Positions 48,824 to 61,200 of a DNA stretch of 64,000 nucleotides are shown piece after piece. The translations under genes were made by a program, and so were the position numbers. The notes beneath the pieces were generated by a model. That model was not told the origin of the DNA. It saw only the letters and a program-made list of their open reading frames with translations, and ran no database searches. The stretch comes from Alysiella sp. (GTDB lineage: Bacteria; Pseudomonadota; Gammaproteobacteria; Burkholderiales; Neisseriaceae): assembly GCF_030525755.1 (NCBI RefSeq), contig NZ_JAUNEC010000002.1, forward strand, positions 55,716-119,715, in the 5' to 3' direction. Positions within the stretch are counted from its first letter, which is position 1. Every line of letters begins with the position of its first letter.

Positions 48824-49748
48824 ACCGCACGATTGCTGTTTCGTCAATCCATACGCAAAATGACTCATGCCACGACATATCTTGGTCAGAATTGAGATAC
48901 AGCAATTCTCCATATTGCGAATGCCAAAATACCACGCGTTCAAACAAAGGCTGCCTGAAAACCGAAATCAGACGGCACATTTCGCCTTGTTTGTGATGAA
49001 TGTGAATTGCGTGTTGTGGCACATAATGCGTTTCGCACACATTCAGGCAGCCCATTAAACGCGCTGCTTCGGCTGAAACAGGACGGTGCAACAATTCATC
49101 GGGTGTACCCGATTGCAGCACTTTGCCAGCAGAGAGCAATACAATCTGATTTGCCATTAAACAAGCTTCCGCAGGGTCGTGCGTAACCATTAAAGCAGGC
49201 ACATCGCGTTTTTGCACCACTTGCAACACCAAATTTTGCAATTGCCCACGCAAAGCCGAGTCTATCCCCGAAAAAGGCTCGTCCAATAACAGCAATTCAG
49301 GCGATACCGCCAAAGCACGCGCCAAAGCCGTGCGTTGCTGTTCGCCACCTGACAAATTTTGCACCCGCCGTTCCGCCATACCTGCTAACCCAACTTCTCG
49401 CAACAAATTTACGGCGATTTCGCGTGCCACTTGATGCGGTGTGCCACGCAATTTCAAACCGAAAGCCACGTTTTGCCACACATTCAAATGCGGCAACAAG
49501 GCAAAATCTTGAAACATCATGGCAATGCGCCGTTTTTCAGGCAGCACATTATCCAAAATGTTGCTATTGAGTGTGATGCTGCCTCTATCTGGTTTTATCA
49601 AACCCGCAATCATGTTCAATAAAGTGGACTTACCGCTGCCACTTGCGCCCAATATTGCCGTGATGCTGCCTGAAACCGCCGAAAAAGAAATGTCATGGGC
49701 TGCGGTTTTCTGTCCCAGTTTTTTGTGAATATTGTGCAAAGAAAGCAA
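48810..49748 (-). CDS. ABC transporter ATP-binding protein, orphan
   Basis: 312 residues if started at TTG 49748, which has an AGGGGA ribosome site 6 bp away; ATG starts at 49832 or 49850 would add an unconserved proline-rich leader. Complete ATPase: Walker A GASGSGKST, Q-loop FQDFALLPH, signature LSGGEQQRTALARAL, Walker B LLLLDEPFSG and H-loop VTHDPAEA. It resembles the importer ATPases for thiamine, sulfate/molybdate or iron (ThiQ/CysA/FbpC types), but no permease or binding protein gene is adjacent. The C-terminal ~90 residues look TOBE-like and run into a dispersed repeat, which may have altered the end. Confidence 0.8.
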   Translation of the reverse strand: MLSLHNIHKKLGQKTAAHDISFSAVSGSITAILGASGSGKSTLLNMIAGLIKPDRGSITLNSNILDNVLPEKRRIAMMFQDFALLPHLNVWQNVAFGLKLRGTPHQVAREIAVNLLREVGLAGMAERRVQNLSGGEQQRTALARALAVSPELLLLDEPFSGIDSALRGQLQNLVLQVVQKRDVPALMVTHDPAEACLMANQIVLLSAGKVLQSGTPDELLHRPVSAEAARLMGCLNVCETHYVPQHAIHIHHKQGEMCRLISVFRQPLFERVVFWHSQYGELLYLNSDQDMSWHESFCVWIDETAIVRFKIQ

Positions 49749-49869
49749 GGTATTTCCCCTTGAATTGTGGTTTTCAGGCGGTTTGGGTTTAGCATAAATG
49801 ATTGATGTAGGTTGTGTGTAAGCCCCCGCCATTTTCAGGTCGCCTTTCATTATCCTACAAAATTAAAAT

Positions 49870-49975
49870 ACATCGTTGTTCTTAAATTGGATACCTGTAT
49901 CCAAGCTACGAAGAACTTGCCCAAGTCTGGGAGGGAGTAGGAGCGTGGGCAATTATCATGTACGGTTATTGTGTT
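49870..49975. repeat. Repeat shared with 17735-17800
   Basis: 'caagctacgaagaacttgcc' and AAGTCTGGGA match 'gaactacgaagaacttggca' and AGGTCTGGGA inside the composite element at 17697-17849. A looser relative is at about 14195-14335. Non-coding, upstream of the ABC ATPase. Confidence 0.45.
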
Positions 49976-50005
49976 TGAAAAGAAATGGCTTGTTTCACAG
50001 GAAGT

Positions 50006-50782
50006 TTATTGTTCAAGAACAGCTTGCATTGCTTGTAAAGTTGTCCATGTGTCACGTTTGAGTGTGGGGTCGCTGATGATGCGTAAAGGGTGGGCAATGT
50101 GAAAAGTTGGCACATTTTGCCCCAGTTGTGCCACCGCTTGTTTCACATCTTCGCGTTCAAAAAAACCGCCCAGCAGCAATAAAACAGGTTTGCCCGCAAG
50201 CGCGAATTCGGCTTGTAAACGCGGCAAGGCTGCCTGAACGACCTTATTTGGCGGTTTGGGATTGAAATCGGGCAAATCTTTAAGCCAAGTATTCAGAAAA
50301 ACATCGTTTTCATGCAAGTTCACGGCAGCGAGCATTTTGTCCAGCAACACACCATCTGCACCGCTAAACAGTTTACCCGCCGCCACATCATCGGGCGAAG
50401 CGCAAACGCTTAACACCATTACTTTGGCACGTTTGATGCTGCCTGAAAGCTGGTTTTGCCAATCTTGGGCAGTTCGTATGGGCATGGGTTCAGAAGATGT
50501 CGTTTGGGAAAGCAGTACAGATTGTGATGCATTTGTGGTGGCAGACTTGCTGCCCACGCGTTGCAAGGCTTGTAAACGGGCAGGTAAAGTTGCCTCGATT
50601 TGTTTGGTCACAGAACGCATTTCAGGCGGATTAAGCTGTAGCTTGTGTGCAGTCGCATTTTTTTCAGGCAACCTTTGGGTATTTGCATCATCAGACACAT
50701 TGATTAAACGCGCATTGCGTTGTAACCACATCACACCTAAACCCAATGCTTCGTGCAAATGAACATAGCGACTGTTTAACAT
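50006..50782 (-). CDS. Uracil-DNA glycosylase-superfamily protein
   Basis: 258 residues. The first 100 or so are low-complexity and variable. The rest has a glycosylase-like alpha/beta pattern: MVLSVCASPDDVAAGKLFSG with GVLLDKMLAAV, then ENDVFLNTWLKDLPDFN, KPVLLLLGGF and a terminal FHIAHPLRIISDPTLKR (the His-Pro motif). This matches family 4/5-like uracil-DNA glycosylases that act in base excision repair. The N-terminal Cys residues of the FeS cluster of family 4 are not evident, so activity is uncertain. It overlaps the end of rimI by 7 bp, so they are coupled. Confidence 0.75.
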   Translation of the reverse strand: MLNSRYVHLHEALGLGVMWLQRNARLINVSDDANTQRLPEKNATAHKLQLNPPEMRSVTKQIEATLPARLQALQRVGSKSATTNASQSVLLSQTTSSEPMPIRTAQDWQNQLSGSIKRAKVMVLSVCASPDDVAAGKLFSGADGVLLDKMLAAVNLHENDVFLNTWLKDLPDFNPKPPNKVVQAALPRLQAEFALAGKPVLLLLGGFFEREDVKQAVAQLGQNVPTFHIAHPLRIISDPTLKRDTWTTLQAMQAVLEQ

Positions 50783-51231
50783 GGCGTTTCCTGATTGAAT
50801 AAACGTTGAAAAATCAAGGCATCTTCCCCATTGGCATAATAATTTTTGCGTGTGCCAACTTGTTGGAAACCATGTTGCACATAAAGCCCTTGTGCAGCAA
50901 TATTGCTGACGCGTACTTCCAAAAAAATCCGTCCCACATCATGCGTATAGGCTGCCTGAAACATCGCGTGCATCAATTGTGATGCCAAGCCCATGCGGCG
51001 CAAATGCGGTGCGGTGGCGATTAAATGCAATTCCATTTCGTCTAAAACGCGTTGCCACACAATGAAACCTGCTATTGAATGGTCGGACTGTGTCAAAAGC
51101 AAAACCGTATCTTGCGGCGTGTCAATGGCTGCCTGAAACTGGGAAAGCGACCATGCCGAAGGATTACATAATTTATCTAAATCTACCAAAGCAAAAGCAT
51201 CATTGGGCAGAGCAGGGCGCAAGTGGAACAT
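50776..51231 (-). CDS. rimI: Ribosomal protein S18-alanine N-acetyltransferase RimI
   Basis: GNAT acetyltransferase of 151 residues from ATG 51231 (MFHLRPALPNDAFALVDLD). The acetyl-CoA loop is LHLIATAPHLRRMGLASQLM (RRMGLA), then FLEVRVSNIAAQGLYVQHGF and a C-terminal YYANGEDALIF, all RimI-type. It acetylates the S18 N-terminus, and in other bacteria can act on other proteins. tsaB, often just upstream, is absent here. The frame runs to 51261 with an alternative start. Confidence 0.93.
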   Translation of the reverse strand: MFHLRPALPNDAFALVDLDKLCNPSAWSLSQFQAAIDTPQDTVLLLTQSDHSIAGFIVWQRVLDEMELHLIATAPHLRRMGLASQLMHAMFQAAYTHDVGRIFLEVRVSNIAAQGLYVQHGFQQVGTRKNYYANGEDALIFQRLFNQETPC

Positions 51232-51405
51232 CACCAATACACACACGAAACAAAACGGCATTATAACGGTTTATGGTTGAGCAATGTGTGGGTTGGTGTC
51301 ATGATGCCCTATTTAACCTGCATCAAGCACATATCAGGCTGCCTGAAAGGTTTTTAAAGCATGTTTGGAATAAAGAGTTGAAAACATCATGAAAACAAAT
51401 GACTG

Positions 51406-51510
51406 GCGTAGAGTGTGTACTTGCAACATAAATAACTATCTATACATCTTTTTTAGTAAAATTATTTAGTTAAGAAATGTGTAGATGGTTATGTTGCAAG
51501 CACCTACTTC
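51406..51510. repeat. Imperfect palindrome of about 105 bp
   Basis: Left arm 'gtacttgcaacataaataac' plus TATCTATACAT (51417-51447) and right arm ATGTGTAGATGG plus 'ttatgttgcaagcac' (51477-51503) form a long stem with a 29-base A/T-rich loop. The outer bases GCGTAGAGTG and CACCTAC resemble the GTAGGGTG...CACC repeats. Confidence 0.6.
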
Positions 51511-51531
51511 ACATCTAAAAATTAGGATTTG

Positions 51532-51638
51532 TATCGTTGCAGAAGTGAAAAATCAATACAAGGCAACAAGGAGGGTCATGTACACCGAGCAAATAAGGGT
51601 GTTGATAACCCCGTAGTGCTTTTTCAATTCTATGACTA
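51532..51638. mobile_element. Correia-like element, complete inverted copy
   Basis: TCGTTGCAGAAGTGAAAAA...CTTTTTCAATTCTATGACTA. It is the inverted counterpart of 35381-35483, with shared internal words 'caaggcaacaaggagggtca' and 'ccccgtagtgct'. About 105 bp, non-coding, upstream of the giant adhesin. Confidence 0.65.
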
Positions 51639-52210
51639 TTGGAATACCTTGTTTGTTGCATACTTACGCAAAATCCTGCTATGGACAAAAATGTAGGCAA
51701 ATTTCATATGCTACCAAAACCAATAAGCCCCTCTTAATTGTTGCGCCAAGATGCAGCGTGTCCATTTTTACCTAAAACACAAAAACACTTGGTAAAATTC
51801 CCCCAACTTCTCATGATTTCAATTGGTCATTGCAATCCACATCATTGAACATCACAAACAACCATAACAAAAATAGTCAGCATTGTGAAAGCCATATTTT
51901 GGCTCCAAGCCACCGTAAATCGCAAAATGTTGTATTTTTACATTAATTTTTATTTATTTAACATGTTGATTATAAAATATTTATCCCAGCCATATGGCAT
52001 TTCTCTGTTAAGTGAAAGTGTAAAAAAAGACAAAAATCACCAAATAAATACAGATAAAATAAGAAAATGTTGTTATTCTTGTGTTAAGTCAAGAAAAGCA
52101 AGGAAATTGAACATTTATTCTATTGTTTTGGAACAAAAATTGCTTGGCGTGAATAAGTAATTGAATGGCATGACTTGCAATACATACATGTTCCGTTTTA
52201 TTTTTGTATT
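51639..52210. other. A/T-rich non-coding region upstream of the adhesin
   Basis: Base composition is markedly A/T-rich from about 51830. A 91-codon frame (51885-52160) exists but has no ribosome site and unlikely composition, so I do not call it. The region may bind nucleoid proteins that control the adhesin. Confidence 0.4.
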
Positions 52211-52239
52211 TTGAATTCACTAATTTTTAACTTTAAAAT
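52211..52239 (+). promoter_or_regulatory. Likely promoter of the giant adhesin
   Basis: -35 TTGAAT (52211-52216), 17-bp spacer, -10 TAAAAT (52234-52239), 39 bp before the ATG. No homopolymer or short tandem repeat that would give slipped-strand phase variation is evident. Confidence 0.6.
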
Positions 52240-52277
52240 AAAGTCTACTGGGCTTTTAACATCAGGAAAAAACCAAA

Positions 52278-55200
52278 ATGAACCATAGCTATCGCGTTGT
52301 TTACAACGAAACCACCAACACCTACACAGCCGTTGCCGAAATTGCCAAAGCGCGGGGTAAAAAATCACAGTCTTCCAAAGCCGCAGCAGTAATTGCTGTA
52401 ATGGGTGTAATGGCGGTAGGCAATGCTTATGCGGCGACAGGTGATCCTGTGGATGTAACAAGACATGGTGCAAACCATGCAGGGAAGGTCATTAATAATG
52501 GAGCAGGTAGTACACTTTTATTGGGGGTAGGTGCGAGTGTTGGCTATGAAACTGATAGAAACGCTTTGCCTGCAACTTCCAATGTGGTTATTGGTCATAA
52601 TAGTAAGGTAGGTGTTACCACGCGAGGTACGGTAATTCATGGTGGTACTTTTGAGGGAGGGCCTTCTCCTGCTCTTCATATCCATTATGGCAATCTTTTT
52701 AATGGTTTGGGTAATGCGGGTCTGAATAAGGAAGGCGGTCATGGTGTATTGGGTAGACATGTCTTTTTGATAGGTGAAGAAAAACTACATGATGTCAGCC
52801 GGGATAGTGGTACAGAAGGTGGTCTTAAAAGTTCTTCTGTTGCTATTGGTGCTAGAGCGCAAACGGGCGGCGGCGGAGAAGTTGCTATCGGTGATGCAGC
52901 AATAGCACGTGCATCGCGTGAACGTTCTTTGGGCGTTGCGATTGGTGCCAATGCATACAGTGAAGCGGGTGCTGTTGCATTGGGTTCAAGCACATTTGGT
53001 TATGGTCGCAATGGCATTGTGATGGGTCGTCAAGCATCGATGATTGGCGATGCAGGCTTGGCTTTGGGTGCGGTGTCGGCTTCTGTGGGCAATTATTCAA
53101 TTGCTATGGGACATTCTGCTACTGCTTTGGGGCAAGGTGCCATTGCTTTGGGTAATTCCAATTCTGATGAAAAATATGATGTGACAACACATACCCGAAC
53201 CGAAGGCAAAAACGCGATTGCTATGGGTGTGAAAGCGCGTGTGGGTGATTCTGTGCGCCAAAGTGATGTGGAGCGCAGAGCAGATGAAAGTATCGAACAA
53301 TGGCGCGAGAGAATAAAAACTGCATTGGAAGCAGTGCAAGGCAAAACCGAAGACGCCATCGCCATTGGTACCAACACCAATGTTACCAATAAACAATCCA
53401 TTGCCATTGGTTCAGGCAGCCAAGTATCGGGCGAACAATCCATTGCCATTGGTGTGGGCAATAAAGTAACAGGCAACAATGCAGGCGCAATTGGCGACCC
53501 ATCATTGGTTGAAGGTAATGCATCATATACCTATGGTAACGACAACGCCGTAGGCAGCAATTCCAGCAACGTATTCGGCTATGGCAGCAACAACCAATTT
53601 GGTGCAACCGCCACATACGATGCCAGCGGCAAGCTTCAGGTAGCCTCTGGTTTAACCAACACCGCATCTGCCAACAATTCCGCAGCAGTGGGCAGCAACA
53701 ACTACATCAACAGCGAAAACACACTGGTATTGGGTAATGGCATCAATACCGTTGTTGAAAACGGCGCACGCAAACCCATTGGCAACACTGTAGCCAACTC
53801 CGTTTACTTGGGCAACGACAGCACCGCCCGTGCTGATGCAGGCAAGAACTACAAAGACGAAGCCCAACCCACAGGTGGCTATGCTGAAGGCGCAACTACT
53901 ACTGCTGGCGCGACAGGGCAAGTGGAAAATGCCACTGTTGGCGGATTGGAATATGGTAAAGTAAAAATTGCTGACGAGAGAAAAGACCCTGTTACTGGTG
54001 CTGTAATAACGCCAGCTAAATACAGCACATTTGCAGGCTCAACGGCGGCAGGTGCAGTTACGGTAGGCGCGGCAGGCGCAGAACGCCGCATTATGAATGT
54101 GGCTGCTGGCGAAATCTCTGCTACATCAACCGATGCCATCAATGGCTCACAGTTGTATTATGCACTTAATCAAAGTCAAACCTATTTCCATGTCAATCCC
54201 AGCGGTGAGAAGGCTGATGCAACAGGTAGCAACAATGAAGCTGCGGTAGGAAGTGTGGGCAGTGCGACAGGTGCGAAATCATTGACAGCAGGTTTTAATG
54301 CATCTTCTACTGGTAGAACAGGTGTGGCGATTGGTACAAACGCCACTGTCAATAACAATGGCGGTATTGCCATCGGTGAGAATGCAAAATCACAAACGGC
54401 ACTTGGCAATGAGGATGCAACGAGTAGCGGTGCCAAAATTAAAGCCATTGCCATTGGCGCAGGCTCTGAAGCACTTGATGATAAAGCCATTGCACTTGGC
54501 GATGTTGCAAAAGCACATGGCGACCACAGCATGGCAATGGGTGCAGCCGCAGAAGCCAAAGGTACTTATGCTACTGCCATTGGTTCAACCGCAAAAGCAG
54601 CAGGCAATTCTTCGACTGTAATCGGTCAATCAGCCGAATCAACTGCATCAGGTAGCAATGGTGTTGCCGTTGGTATTAAAAGCACTGTTGCGGGCAATCG
54701 TGCCTCTGCCATTGGTTACGCTTCCAATGCATCAGGTTCTCAATCTTTGGCATTAGGTAGTGAAGCGAAAGCCAGCAATACACACGCCATCGCTGCAGGC
54801 ACAAGCGCAAACGCAGCTGGTGTCAGCAGCATCGCAATGGGTCAAAATGCCAAAGCAGGCAGCAATGGCATCAATAACGCCATTGCCATCGGTACAAATG
54901 CCAATGCCACAACATCAGTCAGCGGTGTGGCATTGGGTCATAATTCAGTAGTTGAATCAAACAATGCTTTGGCATTGGGTGTAGGCAGCAAAGTTGCAAC
55001 CAATTTACCTAACGCCGTAGCATTGGGTGCATATTCTGAAGCCCGTGCAGGTGTCAGCACCAATTCGGCCACTGTGGGCGGCATCACATACAGCGGTTTT
55101 GCAGGCAATTCTGTGCAACAAGGCACAGGTACAAGCGCAACCCCAAGCCGCGTGGTTTCTGTCGGCACAGTAGGCAGCGAACGCCAAATCCAAAACGTGG

Positions 55201-58200
55201 CAGCAGGTCAAATTACCGACACTTCCACCGATGCCATCAACGGTTCGCAACTTTACATGGTTGCCAAAGGCTTGCGTGAAGCCATGCCTGTGGTTTACAC
55301 CGATGCTTCAGGTAATCCAGTGGTGCAGCATACCGACGGCAAATACTACAAGCCATCAGATATTGTAAACGGTGCGCCTGTTACAGGTGCAACAGCAGTA
55401 GAGCCAAAAGACGTGATTGCCAGCATGAATTCGGGCGTAACGCCAGGCAGCACCACCACGCCTATGGCATTGAAAAACGTGGGCAGCAATCTTACGCCCA
55501 CCACATCAAGCACCACTTTGATTGGCAAAGACGGCACAACCAGCACCGTTACCAATCCAACCAAATCAGCCAGCATCACACCTGCTGATGCCAAAGCCAT
55601 CAACAACAACGCCGCCACAGTGGGCGATGTCCTGAACGCAGGCTGGAATTTGAAAACCGCCGATAAACGCGATTTGGACTTCGTGCGCCCATACGACACC
55701 GTAAACTTCGTCAATGGTAACGGCACCTCCGTAACCAGCAGCACAGACGGCGCAGAAAGCAAAATCCAATACAACGTAGCCGTAGATAACAGCACCACCT
55801 TCATCACAGGCAAAGACAGCACAAATCAAACCGTTTACCAACACAGCGATGGCAAATGGTACACCAAGCCAAATGGAGAAGGTACAGTTGTCAATGAAAC
55901 CATCAGCAACACCTATGTCAGCGCAAAACCTGCCGCTGAAACAGGCAGCATTCAATACAATGACGGCAATGCAAGCAATACTAAAAATACCAGTACTGTA
56001 GATGCAGGCAAAGTTGCGCCCAAATCAGGCGATGCAAACAAAGTTGCCACCGTTGAAAACGTAGCCGAAGCCATCAATGCCGCAGGCTTCAAAGTATCTG
56101 CCAACGGTACAGAAACCGCAGATGGCGTTGTCAACGCAGGCGACAGTCTGAACTTCAAAAACGGCACCAACACCACCGTTGCCGTATCAGGCAACACCGT
56201 AACCGTAAACGTGGTAGCCAACGGCACATTAACCCCTGCACAATCTTCAGGCAGCCCAACAGGCAAAATTGAAGTACCGACAGGCACAGATGCGACCAAA
56301 CTGGTTGATGCCAAAACCGTAGCCGAAGCCATCAATAATTCAGGCTTCAAACTGCTGACCAATGACAACACCAACGGCATCACAGGCGAAAATGCTTTGC
56401 TCAAAACAGGCGAAACCCTGAACCTGAACAAAGGCAGAAACATCAGCATCAAACAAATTGCCGATGGTTTTGAAGTGGCAACACAAGACGAAGTGAATTT
56501 CAACAAAGTAACGGTAGGCGATGCGACAAACGGTATTCAAATAACCAGCACACCAGCCACTTCAGGTAGCCCAACCAATACCATCAGCAAGCTGACAGGC
56601 AATCTTGCGCCCACCAACTCCAACGGTACGCAATACGACATTCACGGCACAGCCAGCACAGGTGTGACCAAAACCACCGTTCAGGCAGCCCCAACGAATG
56701 TTGCTGCCATCAACAACAACGCTGCCACAGTAGGCGATGTACTGAACGCAGGCTGGAATTTGCAACAAAACGGTACAGCCAAAGACTTTGTGCGTCCATA
56801 TGACACCGTAGACTTTGCCAATGGCAGCAATACCGAAGTGGCAATCGATACCGATGGTGAGCGCAATACCATCAAAGTAAACGTGGTAGCCAACGGCACA
56901 ATTGAAAAAGCCAAAGACGGCAGCGGTAAAGACACGGGTGCGGTTGCCGTACCAGCGACTGCAGGCAGCGACACCAAACTGGTTGATGCCAAAACCGTAG
57001 CCGATGCCATTAACAATTCAGGCTTCAAATTGACGGCCTCTGCTGGCACAGGCGGCACAGAAGAAGCGGGCGGCATTGATGAAGAACTCATCAATCCTGC
57101 CGACACCGTAGAAATCATTGCAGGCAAAAACTTGAGCGTGAAGCAAGAGAACAACGGCAAAGTTACGTTGGCAACTCAAGATGACGTTACCTTTAAAACC
57201 GTCAGCATCACAGACGGCAGCAATCCAAGCACCCAAGTTGTGTCCACAGCAAACGGCATCAGCTTTGCGACCACCACGCCAGCGGCAGGTGGCGGCACGC
57301 CTACAACCAAAGACACCGTGATTACAGGCGTTACCAGCGGCTTGCCCACATACGGTGCAAGCGATGGCAACAAAAACGGCTTGGTTAATCTGAACCCCGC
57401 TTCAGGTAGCCCAACCGACAACACCGTAGCCACAGTAGGCGATTTACGCAATATGGGCTTTGTGGTTTCTTCCGATAAGACCACAAGCACAACAGTGGGC
57501 AGCCCAACAGCCACCCCCTTCAACAACCAAGTGAAAAACGCAGGCGAAGTCAAATTCGTTGGCACAGGCGTAGCCAAAGTCAGCGGTGCAACCGACAGCA
57601 GCGGCGTGAACACCATTACCGTACACGTTGACCCAGCTGCTGCCATAGAAAACACCACGCTTCAGGTAGCCGACAGCAGCACAACAGGCACACCAGCAGG
57701 TAAAGTGATTGCCCCAGAGACCACCGCACCAGCAGGTTCGCCAGCAGGCACAACACCAGCTGCCAACAAATACGTTCAGGCAGGCGACTTGGCAAATGCA
57801 CTTAACCAAACAGGCTTTACCGTTAAACAAAACGGCAATGCCAGCAGCACGCCAGCCAACGACCTGATTAACGCAGGCGACAGCGTGAACTTTGTCGATG
57901 GCACAGGTACCACCGCCAAAGTAACCACAGATGCAAATGGCGCAACCGTTCAATTTAACGTAAACAAAGCCACAGCACCCACCGTTGGTACAGACGGCAA
58001 AGTTGGCGCACCAACAGGCACAGGCGACCAATTCCTGACCGCCACAGACACCATTGACGCCATCAACAAAGCAGGCTTCACCGTAGTTGCCAATGACACA
58101 GGTGCAGCAGGCGATGCATTGATTAATGCAGGCGACAAGCTGAACTTCAAAAACGGCACCAACACCACCGTTGCCGTATCAGGCAATGCCGTAACCGTAA

Positions 58201-61200
58201 ACGTGGTAGCCAACGGCACATTAACCCCTGCACAATCTTCAGGCAGCCCAACAGGCAAAATTGAAGTACCGACAGGCACAGATGCGACCAAACTGGTTGA
58301 TGCCAAAACCGTAGCCGAAGCCATCAATAATTCAGGCTTCAAACTGCTGACCAATGACAACACCAACGGCATCACAGGCGAAAATGCTTTGCTCAAAACA
58401 GGCGAAACCCTGAACCTGAACAAAGGCAGAAACATCAGCATCAAACAAATTGCCGATGGTTTTGAAGTGGCAACACAAGACGAAGTGAATTTCAACAAAG
58501 TAACGGTAGGCGATGCGACAAACGGTATTCAAATAACCAGCACACCAGCCACTTCAGGTAGCCCAACCAATACCATCAGCAAGCTGACAGGCAATCTTGC
58601 GCCCACCAACTCCAACGGTACGCAATACGACATTCACGGCACAGCCAGCACAGGTGTGACCAAAACCACCGTTCAGGCAGCCCCAACGAATGTTGCTGCC
58701 ATCAACAACAACGCTGCCACAGTAGGCGATGTACTGAACGCAGGCTGGAACTTGCAGCACACCGATGCAGCAGGCACGACCACCAATAAAGACTTTGTTC
58801 GTGCATACGACAGCGTGGCATTCCAAGACGGACGCGGTGCAAAAGTTATCATTAACAGCACAGGCACAGGCAACACCATCAAAATTGATACCCCAATCAA
58901 TTATGTGAACAACGCAGGTGCAGAAACCAGCACCCCGACCAACACCGTCAAACTGTTCGGCGATGCTTCAGGCAGCCCAGTGCAAATTACCAACGCAGCA
59001 AGTGGTGTACGCGGCAAATCAGGCGTAGCAGATGGTTCAGGCGACCCAGCCACCGCCACCGCTCGCAGCGATGCCGACAAAGCCAAAATTGCCGATGCGA
59101 TTGCCGCAGCCAAAGGCACAGACTTGAACAACGCCGCCAACATCGGCGATGTTCAGGCAGCCATGAATCAAACAGCAGCCAATGTCGGTTTTGGTTTGAT
59201 GACAGACGGTGTGATTGATGCCGCTTTGACATCAGAGGACAAACGCTTGGCAAACGGCGAAACCTTCAATCTGAATCAAGGCGACAACATCGTTATTGAA
59301 CAAATTGGCAACGGTTTCAAAGTCGGCACAGCTAAAGACGTAACCTTTGACACCGTCAAAGTCAATGACGGTACAGGTAAGGGTAATCTTACTGTTGGCG
59401 ATAATGCCAAAGGCATCACCATTACCAGCACGCCAACCGCTTCAGGTAACCCAACCAACACCATCAGCAACCTGACCGCCAATCTGCCCAGCGTGAACGA
59501 CAACACCAAAGTCATCACCAACCCAGATGGCACAACCGTAGCGGCTGCACCTGAAAACATCACCAAAGCCCCATTGACGGCCACCCAAGCGGCAGCCATT
59601 GCCAATGACCCAGCCAAAGCCAGCAACGCCGCCACCATCGGCGATGTTCTGAACGCAGGTTGGAACTTGCAAAACAATGGCACAGCAGCCGACTTTGTGA
59701 AACCATTTGACACCGTAAACTTCAAAAACGGCGGCAACACCCAAGTTGTGATTAACAACACCGATGGTACAAGCAACGACATCAGCATCAATGTAGTTGG
59801 TTTGCCAGTGGCGTACACCACCGAATTAGGTGTGCCTGTTGCCAAAGTTGGCGATGACTACTACGAAATCGGTGCAGACGGTAAACCCGATACCACCAAA
59901 CGAGTTACCGACCCAAGCAAATTGGTCAGCAACATGATTAACCCGACCGCTGCACCAAACGAAATCGGCAACGCAACCGTATTGGGCAACGTGGCACAAG
60001 GCGCGAAAACCTTTGCCGCCCCAACCAATGCCGCAGGCGACAATCTGGCATTGGCAAACGATGGCAAATGGTACAAAGCAGATGAAGTTGCCGCCAATGG
60101 CACCCCCACAACAGGCGCAACGGCACAAACACCTTCAGGTAGCCCAGCCAAAGGCGGTCTGATTGACTTTGCCAATTCCAACCCAACCAACGCCCTGACC
60201 GTAGCCGATGCACGCAACATGGGCTGGGTGGTATCGTCCGACAAAACCACAGGCGATTTGGGCAATGCATACAGCGACCAAGTACGCAACACCAACGAAG
60301 TCAAATTTGTCGGCACCAATGGCGCAACCGTATCGGGCAAAACCGATGCCAATGGCGTACGCGTGATTACCGTAGATGTCCAAGCGCAAAATGTGGCGAA
60401 CAATGCCCAATTGCCCGTGGTTTACACCCACAAAGACGGCGACAAAGTGGTTAAAGCCAACGATGGCAACTTCTACAAAGCAGGCAATGTCGATGCTTCA
60501 GGTAACCCCATCGTAACAGGTGGCGTTGCTCCGACCAAAGTTGAGGCCGCCGACATCATTGCCAGCATCAACAACGGCAACAATGAAGCCAAAAACGCGC
60601 CCACCACATTGGCCAACGTACAAGGCACACTCAACCGCATTGACAACAATGGCGATGTCAAAGACCCATTGGGACAAGCCGTGCCAGCCATAACCACAGG
60701 TCAAACCGCCGCGCCCAACAGCGCAACCGAAATTGCCAATATGCGCGGCAACCCAAGCGTATTGAACCGCGCGGCAACCGTAGGCGATGTATTGAACAGC
60801 GGCTTTAACCTACAAGGCAACGGCACAGCCAAAGACTTTGTCCGTCATGGCGACACCCTGAACTTTGTTGATGGTGGCAACACCGCCGTCAATGTGGAAA
60901 CCACCGCAGACGGCTTGACCAGCAAAATCAGCGTAAACGTAGTTGGCTTGCCAGTGGGTTACGTTACCCCAGCAGGCGATGTGGTTGCCAAAGTCGGCGA
61001 CTACTACTACAAAGTAGATGCCGATGGCAAACCCGATATGACCCAACGCCTAGACCCAGCAGAGGTGAAAGATTTGGTGGCAAACGTCATCAATCCTGAC
61101 ACTACAGCAGGCACTTCAGGCAGCCCCACCACCTTGGGCAACGTCAAAGGCAACTTGGCAGTGATTGACGATGCAGCCAAAACCGCCACCAACATTGACG

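Noticed and set aside
51885..52160. 91-codon plus-strand frame upstream of the adhesin
   Set aside because: A/T-rich composition, no ribosome site, no similarity I recognise and amino-acid composition like random A/T-rich DNA.
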